Part shown: piece after piece, positions 12,186 to 24,544 of the stretch
Layout of the letters: each line of letters opens with the position of its first letter
Position numbering within the stretch: the first letter of the stretch is position 1
Origin: Archivesica marissinica
Taxonomy: Eukaryota; Mollusca; Bivalvia; Venerida; Vesicomyidae
Direction: 5' to 3'
Assembly (NCBI GenBank): GCA_014843695.1
Contig: CM026397.1
Span: forward strand, 44,775,272 to 44,839,271
DNA length: 64,000 nt
Position numbers and translations under genes: made by a program
Notes under the pieces: model-generated
The model's database searches: none
Seen by the model: only the letters and a program-made list of their open reading frames with translations
What the model was told of the DNA's origin: nothing

Positions 12186-12657
12186 CGATGGGATATTAAT
12201 ACATTACACGTCAGTGGGATATTAATACATTACATGTCAGTGGGATATTAATACATTACAAGTCAGTGGGATATTAATACATTACAAGTCAGTGGGATAT
12301 TAATACATTACAAGTCAATGGGATATTAATACATTACAAGTCAGTGGGATATTAATACATTACAAGTCAGTGGGATATTAATACATTACATGTCAGTGGG
12401 ATATTAATACATTACAAGTCAGTGGGATATTAATACATTACAAGTCAGTGGGATATTAATACATTACAAGTCAGTGGGATATTAATACATTACAAGTCAG
12501 TGGGATATTGTACATTACAAGTCATTGGGATATTAATACATTACAAGTCAGTGGGATATTAATACATTACAAGTCAGTGAGATATTAATACATTACAAGT
12601 CAGTGGGATATTTAATACAGTACAAGTCAATGGGATATTAATACATTACAAGTCAGT
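12186..12657. repeat. Minisatellite, 26-bp unit, about 18 copies
   Basis: Copies of GTCAGTGGGATATTAATACA plus TTACAA, with a few point variants. It sits 80 bp inside the actin donor site, so it is transcribed in the first part of the intron. Confidence 0.95.
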
Positions 12658-12725
12658 TACAACCATTTAATTAATAGTTACAATGCGACGGCAATAACAA
12701 AGTCAATATTTAAACAACATTTCTA

Positions 12726-12944
<219 letters not shown>

Positions 12945-12999
12945 TCATTTTAATATTAACATCTCAAATACTTAGGATATACACTCATACAGGAAGCTC

Positions 13000-13029
13000 C
13001 CTAATAAGGTAGTACAATTCCATATAAGG
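13000..13029 (-). promoter_or_regulatory. Two CArG boxes upstream of actin
   Basis: CCTTATTAGG (13009-13000) and CCTTATATGG (13029-13020) on the minus strand both fit CC(A/T)6GG, the serum response factor site. They begin exactly 20 bp apart, two helical turns, and lie 134-163 bp upstream of the start codon. SRF control of actin genes through CArG boxes is well established in animals. Possible TATA-like sequences are at about 12976-12982 and 12950-12957; neither is decisive. Confidence 0.75.
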
Positions 13030-13228
13030 GTATGTGTGTTGGTGTATTGTAATTATCGTTGTTATGACAGGCCAAGCTGTAGCAGGATTCATTCGTTGCG
13101 GGGTTTTACTGTATTGCTGCAGTGTATGGTCGAAACGGTCAAAGGACGAACGGTTTTGCGATAGCAAGTCAGCACAATATTCTGCGAGTTAATTCTGTCC
13201 TATTCCAGAGTACGGACGCTGAACATAG

Positions 13229-13305
13229 TGTTCTTAAAAACAACAAAAAAGTTTCTTAGTTTTGTGGTTTTGAACCCGCAAACATTTGTCCAGACCTCAA
13301 GTGTC
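13229..13305. mobile_element. Fragment of foldback element J
   Basis: Resembles the right arm of the complete element at 13537-13772 (TTAAAAACAACA...TTTGTCCAGACC). It lies about 200 bp upstream of the actin CArG boxes. Confidence 0.5.
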
Positions 13306-13536
13306 TGTGTTCCAGTGTATCAGCGCATACAATCCAGTTTTACAAAAACAAGTCACAGGGGGCCGAGCACTTATATCGGAAGCCCTGGATTCGATTCTAA
13401 TCTAAACAATACTCATATCCCGGTAAGCCAGCTACTGGAATACAAGTGCCTCTCAAGGACAGCGCACTGCAAACGTTATCAAGATCATATGATCCGTTTG
13501 AATAGCCGTTATATGTAAAAATAGTCACAGACGCTT

Positions 13537-13772
13537 GGGACCTGGACAGGTGGTTTCGGATTCAAAACAAAAGTTTTTATTTTTTAAAGAACATTTTGAT
13601 AAACCATAGGCTTGCTACTATACATACACAATATTAGGCCATACCCAAGCATATTTAACATTTACACCCCGTCACTACCAGAATAAGTCTATAATATATG
13701 GTTTATCAAAAAGCTCTTAAAAAACAACATCACCAACACTTTTGAAACCGAAACCACTTGTCCAGACCCCTG
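13537..13772. mobile_element. Foldback element J
   Basis: Two inverted arms of about 70 bp (GACCTGGACAGGTGGTTTCG and its complement CGAAACCACTTGTCCAG) flank a 95-bp AT-rich centre; the inner arm edges are ATTTTGATAAACCAT / ATGGTTTATCAAAAAG. The arms have diverged by small indels. No coding capacity. Confidence 0.65.
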
Positions 13773-14045
13773 TGAAAATAGCTTAACTTATATTAATCAC
13801 TCTAGTTGGTGCGCATGAAAGCAAAATCGTGTGGGCTACTGAAATATAACTGCACTGTAAGCATAGTACAACATTACCCATCATGCTATACAGGAAATGT
13901 TCAACTCGAATGTCTTCTAAATGATTCATACATTCATGTATAGGAAACATCAGTATGTATATATAGCATACTAAATAGGATCTACATTATTATCTTAGTT
14001 TCGTTTTATGAATATCCCTTCCATGTAATTGTTTGCACAGTGCAC
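13773..14045. other. Intergenic, no gene seen
   Basis: A short SINE-B tail scrap (CTTATATTAATCACTCT) lies at about 13788-13806. Otherwise nothing recognisable. Confidence 0.5.
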
Positions 14046-14413
14046 GATTGTGAGAATACTGGAGGGAGAGGGTGTTTGTAGATGAGATAGAGCACTATGG
14101 GGATTGTGAGAATACTGGAGGGAGAGGGTGTTTGTAGATGCGATAGATCACTATGGAGATTATGAGAATACTGGAGGGAGAGGGTGTTTGTAGATGAGAT
14201 AGATCACTATGGGGATTATGAGAATACTGGAGGGAGAGGGTGTTTGTAGATGAGATAGATCACTATGGAGATTATGAGAATACTGGAGGGAGAGGGTGTT
14301 TGTAGATGAGATAGAGCACTATGGGGATTGTGAGAATACTGGAGGGAGAGGGTGTTTGTAGATGAGATAGAGCACTATGGGGATTGTGAGAATACTGGAG
14401 GGAGAGGGTGTTT
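14046..14413. repeat. Minisatellite, 56-bp unit, about 6.6 copies
   Basis: Units contain GAGAATACTGGAGGGAGAGG and GATAGA(G/T)CACTATGG. Two unit types (GATTGTG/AGAGCAC and GATTATG/AGATCAC) alternate in blocks. Confidence 0.95.
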
Positions 14414-14448
14414 CTGAAATATTTGTCTTTAAAGTGATGCACGCCGAT

Positions 14449-17400
14449 GTAATAACACTATACATGTATACACTACAATAACACTATACACGTATATACT
14501 ACAATAACACTATACATGTATATACTACAATAACACTATACATGTATATACTACAATAAAACTATACATGTATATACTACAATAACAATATACATGTATA
14601 TACTACAATAACACTATACATGTATATACTACAATAACACTATACATGTATACACTACAATAACACTATACATGTATATACTACAATAACACTATACATG
14701 TATACACTACAATAACACTATACATGTATATACTACAATAACACTATACATGTATATACTACAATAACACTATACATGTATATACTACAATAACACTATA
14801 CATGTATATACTACAATAACACTATACATGTATATACTACAATAACACTATACATGTATATACTACAATAACACTATACATGTATATACTACAATAACAC
14901 TATACATGTATATACTACAATAACACTATACATGTATATACTACAATAACACTATACATGTATATACTACAATAACACTATACATGTATATACTACAATA
15001 ACACTATACATGTATATACTACAATAACACTATACATGTATACACTACAATAACACTATACATGTATATACTACAATAATATATAACTACAATAACACTA
15101 TACATGTATAACTACAATATATACATGTATATACTACAATAACACTATACATGTATACTACAATAATATACATGTATATACTACAATAACACTATACATG
15201 TATACACTACAATAACACTATACATGTATATACTACAATAACACTATACATGTATATACTACAATAACACTATACATGTATACACTACAATAACACTATA
15301 CATGTATATACTACAATAACACTATACATGTATATACTACAATAACACTATACATGTATATACTACAATAACACTATACATGTATACACTACAATAACAC
15401 TATACATGTATATACTACAATAACACTATACATGTATATCTACAATAATATACATGTATATACTACAATAACACTATACATGTATACACTACAATAACAC
15501 TATACATGTATATACTACAATAACACTATACATGTATATACTACAATAACACTATACATGTATATGCTACAATAATATACATGTATACACTACAATAACA
15601 CTATACATGTATATACTACAATAACACTATACATGTATATACTACAATAACACTATACATGTATACACTACAATAACACTATACATGTATATACTACAAT
15701 AACACTATACATGTATACACTACAATAACACTATACATGTATATACTACAATAACACTATACATGTATATACTACAATAACACTATACATGTATATACTA
15801 CAATAACACTATACATGTATATACTACAATAACACTATACATGTATATACTACAATAACACTATACATGTATACACTACAATAACACTATACATGTATAT
15901 ACTACAATAACACTATACATGTATATACTACAATAACACTATACATGTATATACTACAATAACACTATACATGTATATACTACAATAACACTATACATGT
16001 ATATACTACAATAACACTATACATGTATATACTACAATAACACTATACATGTATATACTACAATAACACTATACATGTATATACTACATTTTGTTATAAC
16101 ACTATACATGTATATACTACAATAACACTATACATGTATATACTACAATAACACTATACATGTATATACTACAATAACACTATACATGTATATGCTACAA
16201 TAACACTATACATGTATACACTACAATAACACTATACATGTATATGCTACAATAACACTATACATGTATATACTACAATAACACTATACATGTATATACT
16301 ACAATAACACTATACATGTATATACTACAATAACACTATACATGTATATACTACAATAACACTATACATGTATATACTACAATAATATACATGTATATAC
16401 TACAATAACACTATACATGTATACACTACAATAACGCTATACATGTATATACTACAATAACACTATACATGTATACACTACAATAACACTATACATGTAT
16501 ATACTACAATAACACTATACATGTATATACTACAATAACACTATACATGTATATACTACAATAACACTATACATGTATATACTACAATAACACTATACAT
16601 GTATATACTACAATAACACTATACATGTATACACTACAATAACACTATACATGTATACACTACAATAACACTATACATGTATATACTACAATAACACTAT
16701 ACATGTATATACTACAATAACACTATACATGTATATACTACAATAACACTATACATGTATACACTACAATAACACTATACATGTATACACTACAATAACA
16801 CTATACATGTATATACTACAATAACACTATACATGTATATACTACAATAACACTATACATGTATATACTACAATAACACTATACATGTATATACTACAAT
16901 AACACTATACATGTATATACTACAATAACACTATACATGTATATACTACAATAACACTATACATGTATATACTACAATAACACTATACATGTATATGCTA
17001 CAATAATATACATGTATATACTACAATAACACTATACATGTATATACTACAATAATATACATGTATATACTACAATAACACTATACATGTATATACTACA
17101 ATAACACTATACATGTATATACTACAATAACACTATACATGTATATACTACAATAACACTATACATGTATATACTACAATAACACTATACATGTATATAC
17201 TACAATAACACTATACATGTATATGCTACAATAATATACATGTATATACTACAATAACACTATACATGTATATACTACAATAATATACATGTATATACTA
17301 CAATAACACTATACATGTATACACTACAATAACGCTATACATGTATATACTACAATAACACTATACATGTATATACTACAATAACACTATACATGTATAT

Positions 17401-18102
17401 ACTACAATAACACTATACATGTATATACTACAATAACACTATACATGTATATACTACAATAACACTATACATGTATATACTACAATAACACTATACATGT
17501 ATACACTACAATAACACTATACATGTATATACTACAATAACACTATACATGTATACACTACAATAACACTATACATGTATATACTACAATAACACTATAC
17601 ATGTATATACTACAATAACACTATACATGTATATACTACAATAACACTATACATGTATATACTACAATAACACTATACATGTATACACTACAATAACACT
17701 ATACATGTATACACTACAATAACACTATACATGTATACACTACAATAACACTATACATGTATACACTACAATAATATACATGTATATACTACAATAACAC
17801 TATTGTTTTTTTTGTTTTTAATATACATGTATATACTACAATAACACTATACATGTATATACTACAATAACACTATACATGTATATACTACAATAACACT
17901 ATACATGTATATACTACAATAACACTATACATGTATATACTACAATAACACTATACATGTATATACTACAATAACACTATACATGTATATACTACAATAA
18001 CACTATACATGTATATACTACAATAACACTATACATGTATATACTACAATAACACTATACATGTATATACTACAATAACACTATACATGTATATACTACA
18101 AT
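14449..18102. repeat. 26-bp satellite array, about 140 copies, open at a gap
   Basis: The unit CTACAATAACACTATACATG plus TATATA contains the perfect 12-bp palindrome TATACATGTATA. Variants (TATACAC, TATATGC, ATAATATAC deletions) are scattered throughout. Two odd interruptions, TTTTGTTATAAC near 16088 and a T-rich stretch near 17803-17822, break the period. The right end is unknown because it meets the gap. Confidence 0.97.
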
Positions 18103-19102
18103 NNNNNNNNNNNNNNNNNNNNNNNNNNNNNNNNNNNNNNNNNNNNNNNNNNNNNNNNNNNNNNNNNNNNNNNNNNNNNNNNNNNNNNNNNNNNNNNNNN
18201 NNNNNNNNNNNNNNNNNNNNNNNNNNNNNNNNNNNNNNNNNNNNNNNNNNNNNNNNNNNNNNNNNNNNNNNNNNNNNNNNNNNNNNNNNNNNNNNNNNNN
18301 NNNNNNNNNNNNNNNNNNNNNNNNNNNNNNNNNNNNNNNNNNNNNNNNNNNNNNNNNNNNNNNNNNNNNNNNNNNNNNNNNNNNNNNNNNNNNNNNNNNN
18401 NNNNNNNNNNNNNNNNNNNNNNNNNNNNNNNNNNNNNNNNNNNNNNNNNNNNNNNNNNNNNNNNNNNNNNNNNNNNNNNNNNNNNNNNNNNNNNNNNNNN
18501 NNNNNNNNNNNNNNNNNNNNNNNNNNNNNNNNNNNNNNNNNNNNNNNNNNNNNNNNNNNNNNNNNNNNNNNNNNNNNNNNNNNNNNNNNNNNNNNNNNNN
18601 NNNNNNNNNNNNNNNNNNNNNNNNNNNNNNNNNNNNNNNNNNNNNNNNNNNNNNNNNNNNNNNNNNNNNNNNNNNNNNNNNNNNNNNNNNNNNNNNNNNN
18701 NNNNNNNNNNNNNNNNNNNNNNNNNNNNNNNNNNNNNNNNNNNNNNNNNNNNNNNNNNNNNNNNNNNNNNNNNNNNNNNNNNNNNNNNNNNNNNNNNNNN
18801 NNNNNNNNNNNNNNNNNNNNNNNNNNNNNNNNNNNNNNNNNNNNNNNNNNNNNNNNNNNNNNNNNNNNNNNNNNNNNNNNNNNNNNNNNNNNNNNNNNNN
18901 NNNNNNNNNNNNNNNNNNNNNNNNNNNNNNNNNNNNNNNNNNNNNNNNNNNNNNNNNNNNNNNNNNNNNNNNNNNNNNNNNNNNNNNNNNNNNNNNNNNN
19001 NNNNNNNNNNNNNNNNNNNNNNNNNNNNNNNNNNNNNNNNNNNNNNNNNNNNNNNNNNNNNNNNNNNNNNNNNNNNNNNNNNNNNNNNNNNNNNNNNNNN
19101 NN
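18103..19102. other. Assembly gap, 1000 N
   Basis: Exactly 1000 N between two different tandem arrays. The round number suggests a placeholder of unknown true size. Confidence 0.99.
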
Positions 19103-19478
19103 ATACATCGGGCCTGCAAAATAACTCGAGGTCTCGTGTATGTATGCTATACATCGGGCCTGCAAAATAACTCGAGGTCTCGTGTATGTATGCTATACAT
19201 CGGGCCTGCAAAATAACTCGAGGTCTCGTGTATGTATGCTATACATCGGGCCTGCAAAATAACTCGAGGTCTCGTGTATGTATGCTATACATCGGGCCTG
19301 CAAAATAACTCGAGGTCTCGTGTATGTATGCTATACATCGGGCCTGCAAAATAACTCGAGGTCTCGTGTATGTATGCTATACATCGGGCCTGCAAAATAA
19401 CTCGAGGTCTCGTGTATGTATGCTATACATCGGGCCTGCAAAATAACTCGAGGTCTCGTGTATGTATGCTATACATGG
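19103..19478. repeat. Minisatellite, 46-bp unit derived from the SINE-A core, about 8 copies
   Basis: Each unit contains CGAGGTCTCGTGT, then TGCT, TACATCG and CAAAATAA. The same motifs in the same order and near-identical spacing occur in the SINE-A core (CCGAGGTCTCGTGTCGGTGC, TGTACATCGTGCACG, TAAAAGAA). Copies are practically identical. The left end is lost in the gap. Confidence 0.95.
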
Positions 19479-19595
19479 TAGAGAACTCATTTGAACAATT
19501 AAGTCTATCTACCATGAGGCCCTCAACAAATTAAAACATGAAATAGCATAATGAAACATGTAAACAGTAACCAGTAAAACTTTCATAGGAAATAA

Positions 19596-19776
19596 GATAT
19601 AAGCTGCAAGAACTAAGCTTCCAATACGTAAATCTAAATGCGCAAGAGTGCCCCATTGACGTTCTAAGATTCCAAATTATTCTGGGTGGGGGGGGCATCA
19701 CCAAAGACCCTCTAACACAATCGCATAATTTGGTGCTCAATTGATTACACGTTCAAACTCGCTAGCTACGGCCCTG
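19596..19776. mobile_element. MITE-H copy, 5' truncated
   Basis: Shares AGAGTG(C/A)(C)CCATTGAC, the G-rich stretch (here GGGTGGGGGGGG, unexpanded), ATCGCAT..TTTGGTGCTCAAT and the terminus TAGCTACGGCCCTG with the copy in the actin intron. It shows the state before minisatellite expansion. Confidence 0.6.
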
Positions 19777-20330
19777 GCAGTTTAACACATTGTTTACATC
19801 ATGCAGTTTTTAATTTGCACATCTTTTCATCTAAAATAATAAAATTAAAATATTCTATTTTTATTTTAACAAAGTAGAACTATATGTAGTACAGCCGTTT
19901 TGCAAAACATGTCACCTACTTTGTAAACTCCACCAATAACTCTTCATCCAGATCCAATAAAGTCATTTTTGTTTGTAATCTACTTTTTGAATGCGCAGCG
20001 ATGGAAGTAATATTGGAATGCACACTTTGCTGTGGCTTCAAGCCTCATGCATCTCTGTATCGGGAGCGATAAAACAATCACGATCTGTATCCGTTTACGC
20101 ATTTCATTCATGATTTACGTACATGGTTAGCTGTAAGTGTTCTGATTGGCCGCCCGAAGACTTACGGAGACAGTCGGAAATAAACAGAAATAGACAGACG
20201 ACAAATATTTACACGATATGCTACCGTAATCATAAAAGTAAGTTTTAAGCTGCCATCAGACAGCACGGAGTTCATTGAAGCAGAAATAACAAAATCATAT
20301 ATACAATAAGTTAACGGGGTGAGGACAGGC
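19777..20330. other. Unassigned single-copy-looking sequence
   Basis: Not repetitive within the window. A CCAAT box (GATTGGCCGCCC, minus orientation) lies at about 20140-20152. No exon could be recognised next to it. Confidence 0.3.
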
Positions 20331-20331
20331 G

Positions 20332-20500
20332 GATCTGTAGTTCAGTGGTAACACGCTGGACTTGTAATCCAGGGATCACATGTTCGATCCTCCGTCTGCC
20401 CTAATAAAATTAACAGTCTTTCAGATGAGACTTTAAACCGAGGTCTCGTGTCGGTGCTGTACATCGTGCACGTAAAAGAACCAGAGGATACTCTGGAATG
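20332..20500 (+). mobile_element. SINE-A copy, 3' truncated
   Basis: The head is well preserved: A box TAGTTCAGTGG and an anticodon arm CTGGACTTGTAATCCAG whose anticodon position reads TGT, again threonine. The core stops at CTCTGGAATGG and runs into a palindrome instead of the usual tail. Confidence 0.8.
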
Positions 20501-20572
20501 GATATAAGCCAAAAACGATCCAATATGTAAATTTATAATATTACATATTGGATCCGTTTCGAGTTATATCTT
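20500..20572. repeat. Near-perfect inverted repeat, about 30-bp arms
   Basis: GATCCAATATGTAA and TTACATATTGGATC, extended outward by GATATAAG / GTTATATC, flank a short AT loop. It replaces the 3' half of the SINE-A copy. It could be a small foldback element or a scar of inverted duplication at the truncation point. Confidence 0.75.
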
Positions 20573-20784
20573 ACTTAAAACAGTATATGTATAGTGATAC
20601 TATGCAATGTGTACAAGCTCATACTAATTAAAATTATTCATTTCGTACATTTACGCGTAGGAGTTAATATAATACTCTGGCCTTTTGACAGCAGTCCAAT
20701 ATTAATAATAATGGACTGTAAGTACAAAGGTATGACGTCACTACAGTGTTTTATAGTAAGATAACGGGTGAGGGGAACAAGTAC

Positions 20785-21333
20785 GCCCGGTCGATCTCCT
20801 CACGACGTGCACGTCGTGACCGGGGCACATTCCGCAGCAGCAGCGTAGCATTCTGGGATCTTCTGGTCGTCGATCTTGCGAATAGGAAATCTCCCTAACG
20901 TGTGGCCATGGCTATGGCACATGAGGACAGATCCACCGCCTCGTCTAGAGTGTTTACGCGGTTGCCTCACTCTTTCTTCGCTGGCGTTTTCGAGCTTACG
21001 ATATTTCGTCTACTTCTCCGGCGGATACACGAGACGGCGGATCTGAGGGAGCGGTAACGGTCATGGTTTCCACGTTCCCTTGAGTGACAATCGACGACCA
21101 GATGTCTAACTGTCAGATCCGTATAAATGCTGCTGCGGGGTGACCAACAGTGAGGAGGGTGGCCCTACAAAGGACCGTTAGGAAAGAAGAAACACACAGG
21201 ACTTGTCACCCTGCGAAGAACGAGGATACCGTCACAGCTTCGTCAACATAAACAACTTAGAGAGAAATCAACATAAACAACTTAGAGAGTACAGTCGCCC
21301 AAATGCATTTATGCGGTGGCGACTTTAAACAAA
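20785..21333 (+). mobile_element. Element G copy, longest in the window
   Basis: Starts with CCCGGTCGATCTCCTC and ends with the perfect hairpin GTCGCC...GGCGAC followed by TTTAAACAAA. Relative to the copy at 3438 it has about 130 extra bp in the middle (near 20905-21035). No open frame of note. The hairpin-plus-A-rich end resembles the SINE-A tail in design. Confidence 0.65.
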
Positions 21334-21630
21334 ACTACATCGTTCGTTCGGAACAAGTACGCACACCCACACATGATGGGTCAGTGTGTCTGTGTGTAGA
21401 TGCAATCTCGGATACTACTGGTTGAGAAAGGTAAAATGTAGAATATGAAAAGGTCGCCTTTGTTTAAAGTAGAACAAGTTGGATCGTGTCATTTACGTGG
21501 CCGTGGATGAGTGAACACTTGAACAAAGCTACAGATATACGCGTGGTGTATTCAAAATACTTTACTGTAAAAATAGCAACAGTGCAACATTTCATCACAT
21601 CAAATTGTTCCTTTGTTATGTGGGTGAAGT
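21334..21630. other. Intergenic, no gene seen
   Basis: No exon, RNA gene or repeat could be recognised. Confidence 0.4.
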
Positions 21631-23235
21631 TAGCAGTGAGCAGTGTACTGCCAGTGTACTGCTGTACTGCTGGCAGTGAGCAGTGTACTGGTGTACTGCT
21701 AGCAGTGAGCAGTGAGTAGTGTAATCCAGCAGTGAGTTATGTATTCTAGTAGTGTATGATGTGTATATGCCAAATTTCGAAAACTGCCAAGTGTACTGCC
21801 AAGTGTACTGCTGTACTGCTGGCAGTGAGCAGTGTACTGCTGTACTGCTGGCAGTGAGCAGTGAGTAGTGTAATCCAGCAGTGGGTAGTGTAATCCAGCA
21901 GTGAGTGGCGTATTCTAGTATTGTATGATGTGCAAATGCAAATTTTCGAAACAAATAATAAAAATAATATTTTTAAAAAATCTTTTTCCGTACTTGCTTT
22001 TCTGGCAGTGAGCAGTGGGGAATGTACGAGTAGTGTATTCCAGCAGTGGGTAGTGTAATCCAGCAGTGAGTGGCGTATTCTAGTAGTGTATGATGTGCAA
22101 ATGCAAATTTTCGAAAATAATAATAAAAATAATATAAAAAAATTCTATCTTGTTCCGTACTTGCTGCTTTTCTGGCAGTGGGCAGTGGGGAATGTACGAG
22201 TAGTGTATTCCAGCAGTGGGTAGTGTAATCCAGCAGTGAGTGGCGTATTCTAGTAGTGTATGATGTGCAAATGCAAATTTTCGAAAATAATAATAAAAAT
22301 AATATAAAAAAATTCTATCTTGTTCCGTACTTGCTGCTTTTCTGGCAGTGGGCAGTGGGGAATGTACGAGTAGTGTATTCCAGCAGTGGGTAGTGTAATC
22401 CAGCAGTGAGTGGCGTATTCTAGTAGTGTATGATGTGCAAATGCAAATTTTCGAAAATAATAATAAAAATAATATAAAAAAATTCTATCTTGTTCCGTAC
22501 TTGCTGCTTTTCTGGCAGTGGGCAGTGGGGAATGTACGAGTAGTGTATTCCAGCAGTGGGTAGTGTAATCCAGCAGTGAGTGGCGTATTCTAGTATTGTA
22601 TGATGTGCAAATGCAAATTTTCGAAAAAAATAATAATAATAATTTTGATCTTTTTCCGTACTTGCTTTTCTGGCAGTGAGCAGTGGGGAATGTACGAGTA
22701 GTGTATTCCAGCAGTGGGTAGTGTAATCCAGCAGTGGGTAGTGTAATCCAGCAGTGAGTGGTGTATTCTAGTAGTGTATGATGTGCAAATGTAAATTTTT
22801 GAAAAAATAATAAAAATAATAAAAATATTTTTATATCTTTTTCTGCTTTTCTGGCAGTGGGCAGTGGGGAATGTACGAGTAGTGTATTCCAGCAGTGGGT
22901 AGTGTAATCCAGCAGTGAGTGGCGTATTCTAGTAGTGTATGATGTGCAAATGCAAATTTTCGAAAAAAAATAATAAAAATATTTTATTTTTTATCTTTTT
23001 CGGTGCTTGCTTTTCTGGCAGTGAGCAGTGGGGAATGTACGACTAGTGTATTCCAGCAGTGGGTTGTGTAATCCAGCAGTGAGTGATGTAATCTAGTAGT
23101 GTATGATGTGCAAATGCAAATTTTCGAAAATATAAAATAAAAATAATTTTAAAAAATTCTATCTTTTTCCGTACTTTTTCCTTTCTGGCAGTTGAGCAGT
23201 GGGGAAGTGTAGTGTAATCCAGCAGTCAGGTTGAA
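21631..23235. repeat. Compound tandem array, about 170-bp unit built of CAGCAGTG sub-repeats
   Basis: From about 22001 the landmark TCTGGCAGTG recurs at intervals of 170, 170, 170, 158, 181, 164 and 170 bp. Each unit has a GTG-rich half (AGCAGTG, TAGTGTA.TCCAGCAGTG) and an AT-rich half (AAATTTTCGAAAA...AATAAAAATAAT). The left part (21631-21950) is an older irregular version without the AT half. No coding function. Confidence 0.9.
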
Positions 23236-23474
23236 AGACACATTTTAAAGTTGATGTGTACCTTCGACCGATAGGGCTCTCGGGAGCTATGCGTGTTTGC
23301 CTAACGCACAGCGCTTCTTAGGAGCTCTATGCGTTGTGGCCTACATGTACTAGAGACCCAAATCAGCCCGCATTATAAACTTGTATCATACTATTTTTGT
23401 ACCACAAACAGGACAAGAGTTACCCTTATCCTTGTATAATATATACACACACGTCTATCGTTCCATATGACGTC

Positions 23475-23770
23475 GGTACACATGGTGATCTTCATGGTCT
23501 AAATATACAACGACTCAGTACCAATCATGACCTCGTATGGTTAACTATACACAGACTGAGAACCACTCATAACCTCATATGGTCCAACTTTGCACAGACT
23601 GAGAACCACTCATGACCTCATATGGTCTAACCATACACAGACTGAGAACCACTCATGACCTTCACGGTCTAAACATATACACACTGAAAACAACACATGA
23701 CCTTCACGGTCTAAACATATACACACTGAAAACCACACATGACCTTCACGGTCTAAACATATACAGACTC
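23475..23770. repeat. Minisatellite, about 43-bp unit, 6-7 diverged copies
   Basis: Units carry CATGACCT(C/T)...GGTCTAA...ATACACA.ACTGA.AACCAC. Copies on the right are more alike than those on the left. Confidence 0.85.
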
Positions 23771-24269
23771 GATCGAAAGTGTTCCTATTACCTCGCTCCT
23801 GCATTTTGAGCGTACATGACACCCATTTCAGACAACAGCATATAACAATTATGTCATCATCATCATCATCATCTTTAGTAATCGCATCACTCTGTCTAGA
23901 GTATACTCGCGATAGAGATTAAAAGCATGCGCAGCTGGAGAGGTGGATGTGTACATTTAAAAGTCTGTCTATGTATAATTGTTAAAAACAGGTTAAAATG
24001 AGTGTGCCATTTACAGACTATGTATGCCAGCCATGACGGTCTTGAAGCCCTTTAGGGTGGACTGGTTCACGGCATGTTGAGACAATCGGAACAGAAGACG
24101 CCGCATGAATAGCCTCAAAGTAACTTGCCTACTTGACGACAGCAATGCTCGGTGTTGTATACAGCGGCTAATTGGCGAGTGTTTTTAGCCTGCTCATTGA
24201 TGGAGAAGGTGGGATGTAACTTCTACCCGGATCCGGTAGCGACGAGGACTCCTAAGAATAAACCGGTAC
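23771..24269. other. Intergenic, no gene seen
   Basis: Contains a short (ATC)n microsatellite near 23858-23873. Nothing else recognised. Confidence 0.4.
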
Positions 24270-24440
24270 CATTCTTGCTGTTGTGAGCTGACACATGGTG
24301 GAGGATACGACCCTAAAATGGACAGCCTTCGAAAGAAAGGATACAGGACGTGTCACCTATGGAAGAAAGAGGACACAACTTCGGATGTCTACAAAGAGAA
24401 ACTAGTCGCCCTCAAGCAACAAGAAGTGGGCATGTAAAAG
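24270..24440 (+). mobile_element. Diverged element G fragment
   Basis: Shares GCTG.TG.G..TGACA.A.GG, GACCCTAAAA, GAAAGAA..ATACAGGAC.TGTCA and AGTCGCCC with the other two copies, with many changes. Its hairpin tail is lost. Confidence 0.45.
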
Positions 24441-24544
24441 CACATTTGTTGGTGAAAGGTCGACCGTCAATGTAGATCATCATATCACGTTGCATCGGTA
24501 TCTGGATTATGTTTGCCTAACACGGCCGTTGAAATGTAGACAGG

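Noticed and set aside
18044..19211. Open frames of about 350 codons across the first gap (and similar ones at 61023-62283)
   Set aside because: Almost entirely runs of N translated as X.
19103..19478. CRISPR-like regular direct repeats (here and in other arrays)
   Set aside because: There are no unique spacers; the repeats are contiguous, and the genome is animal.
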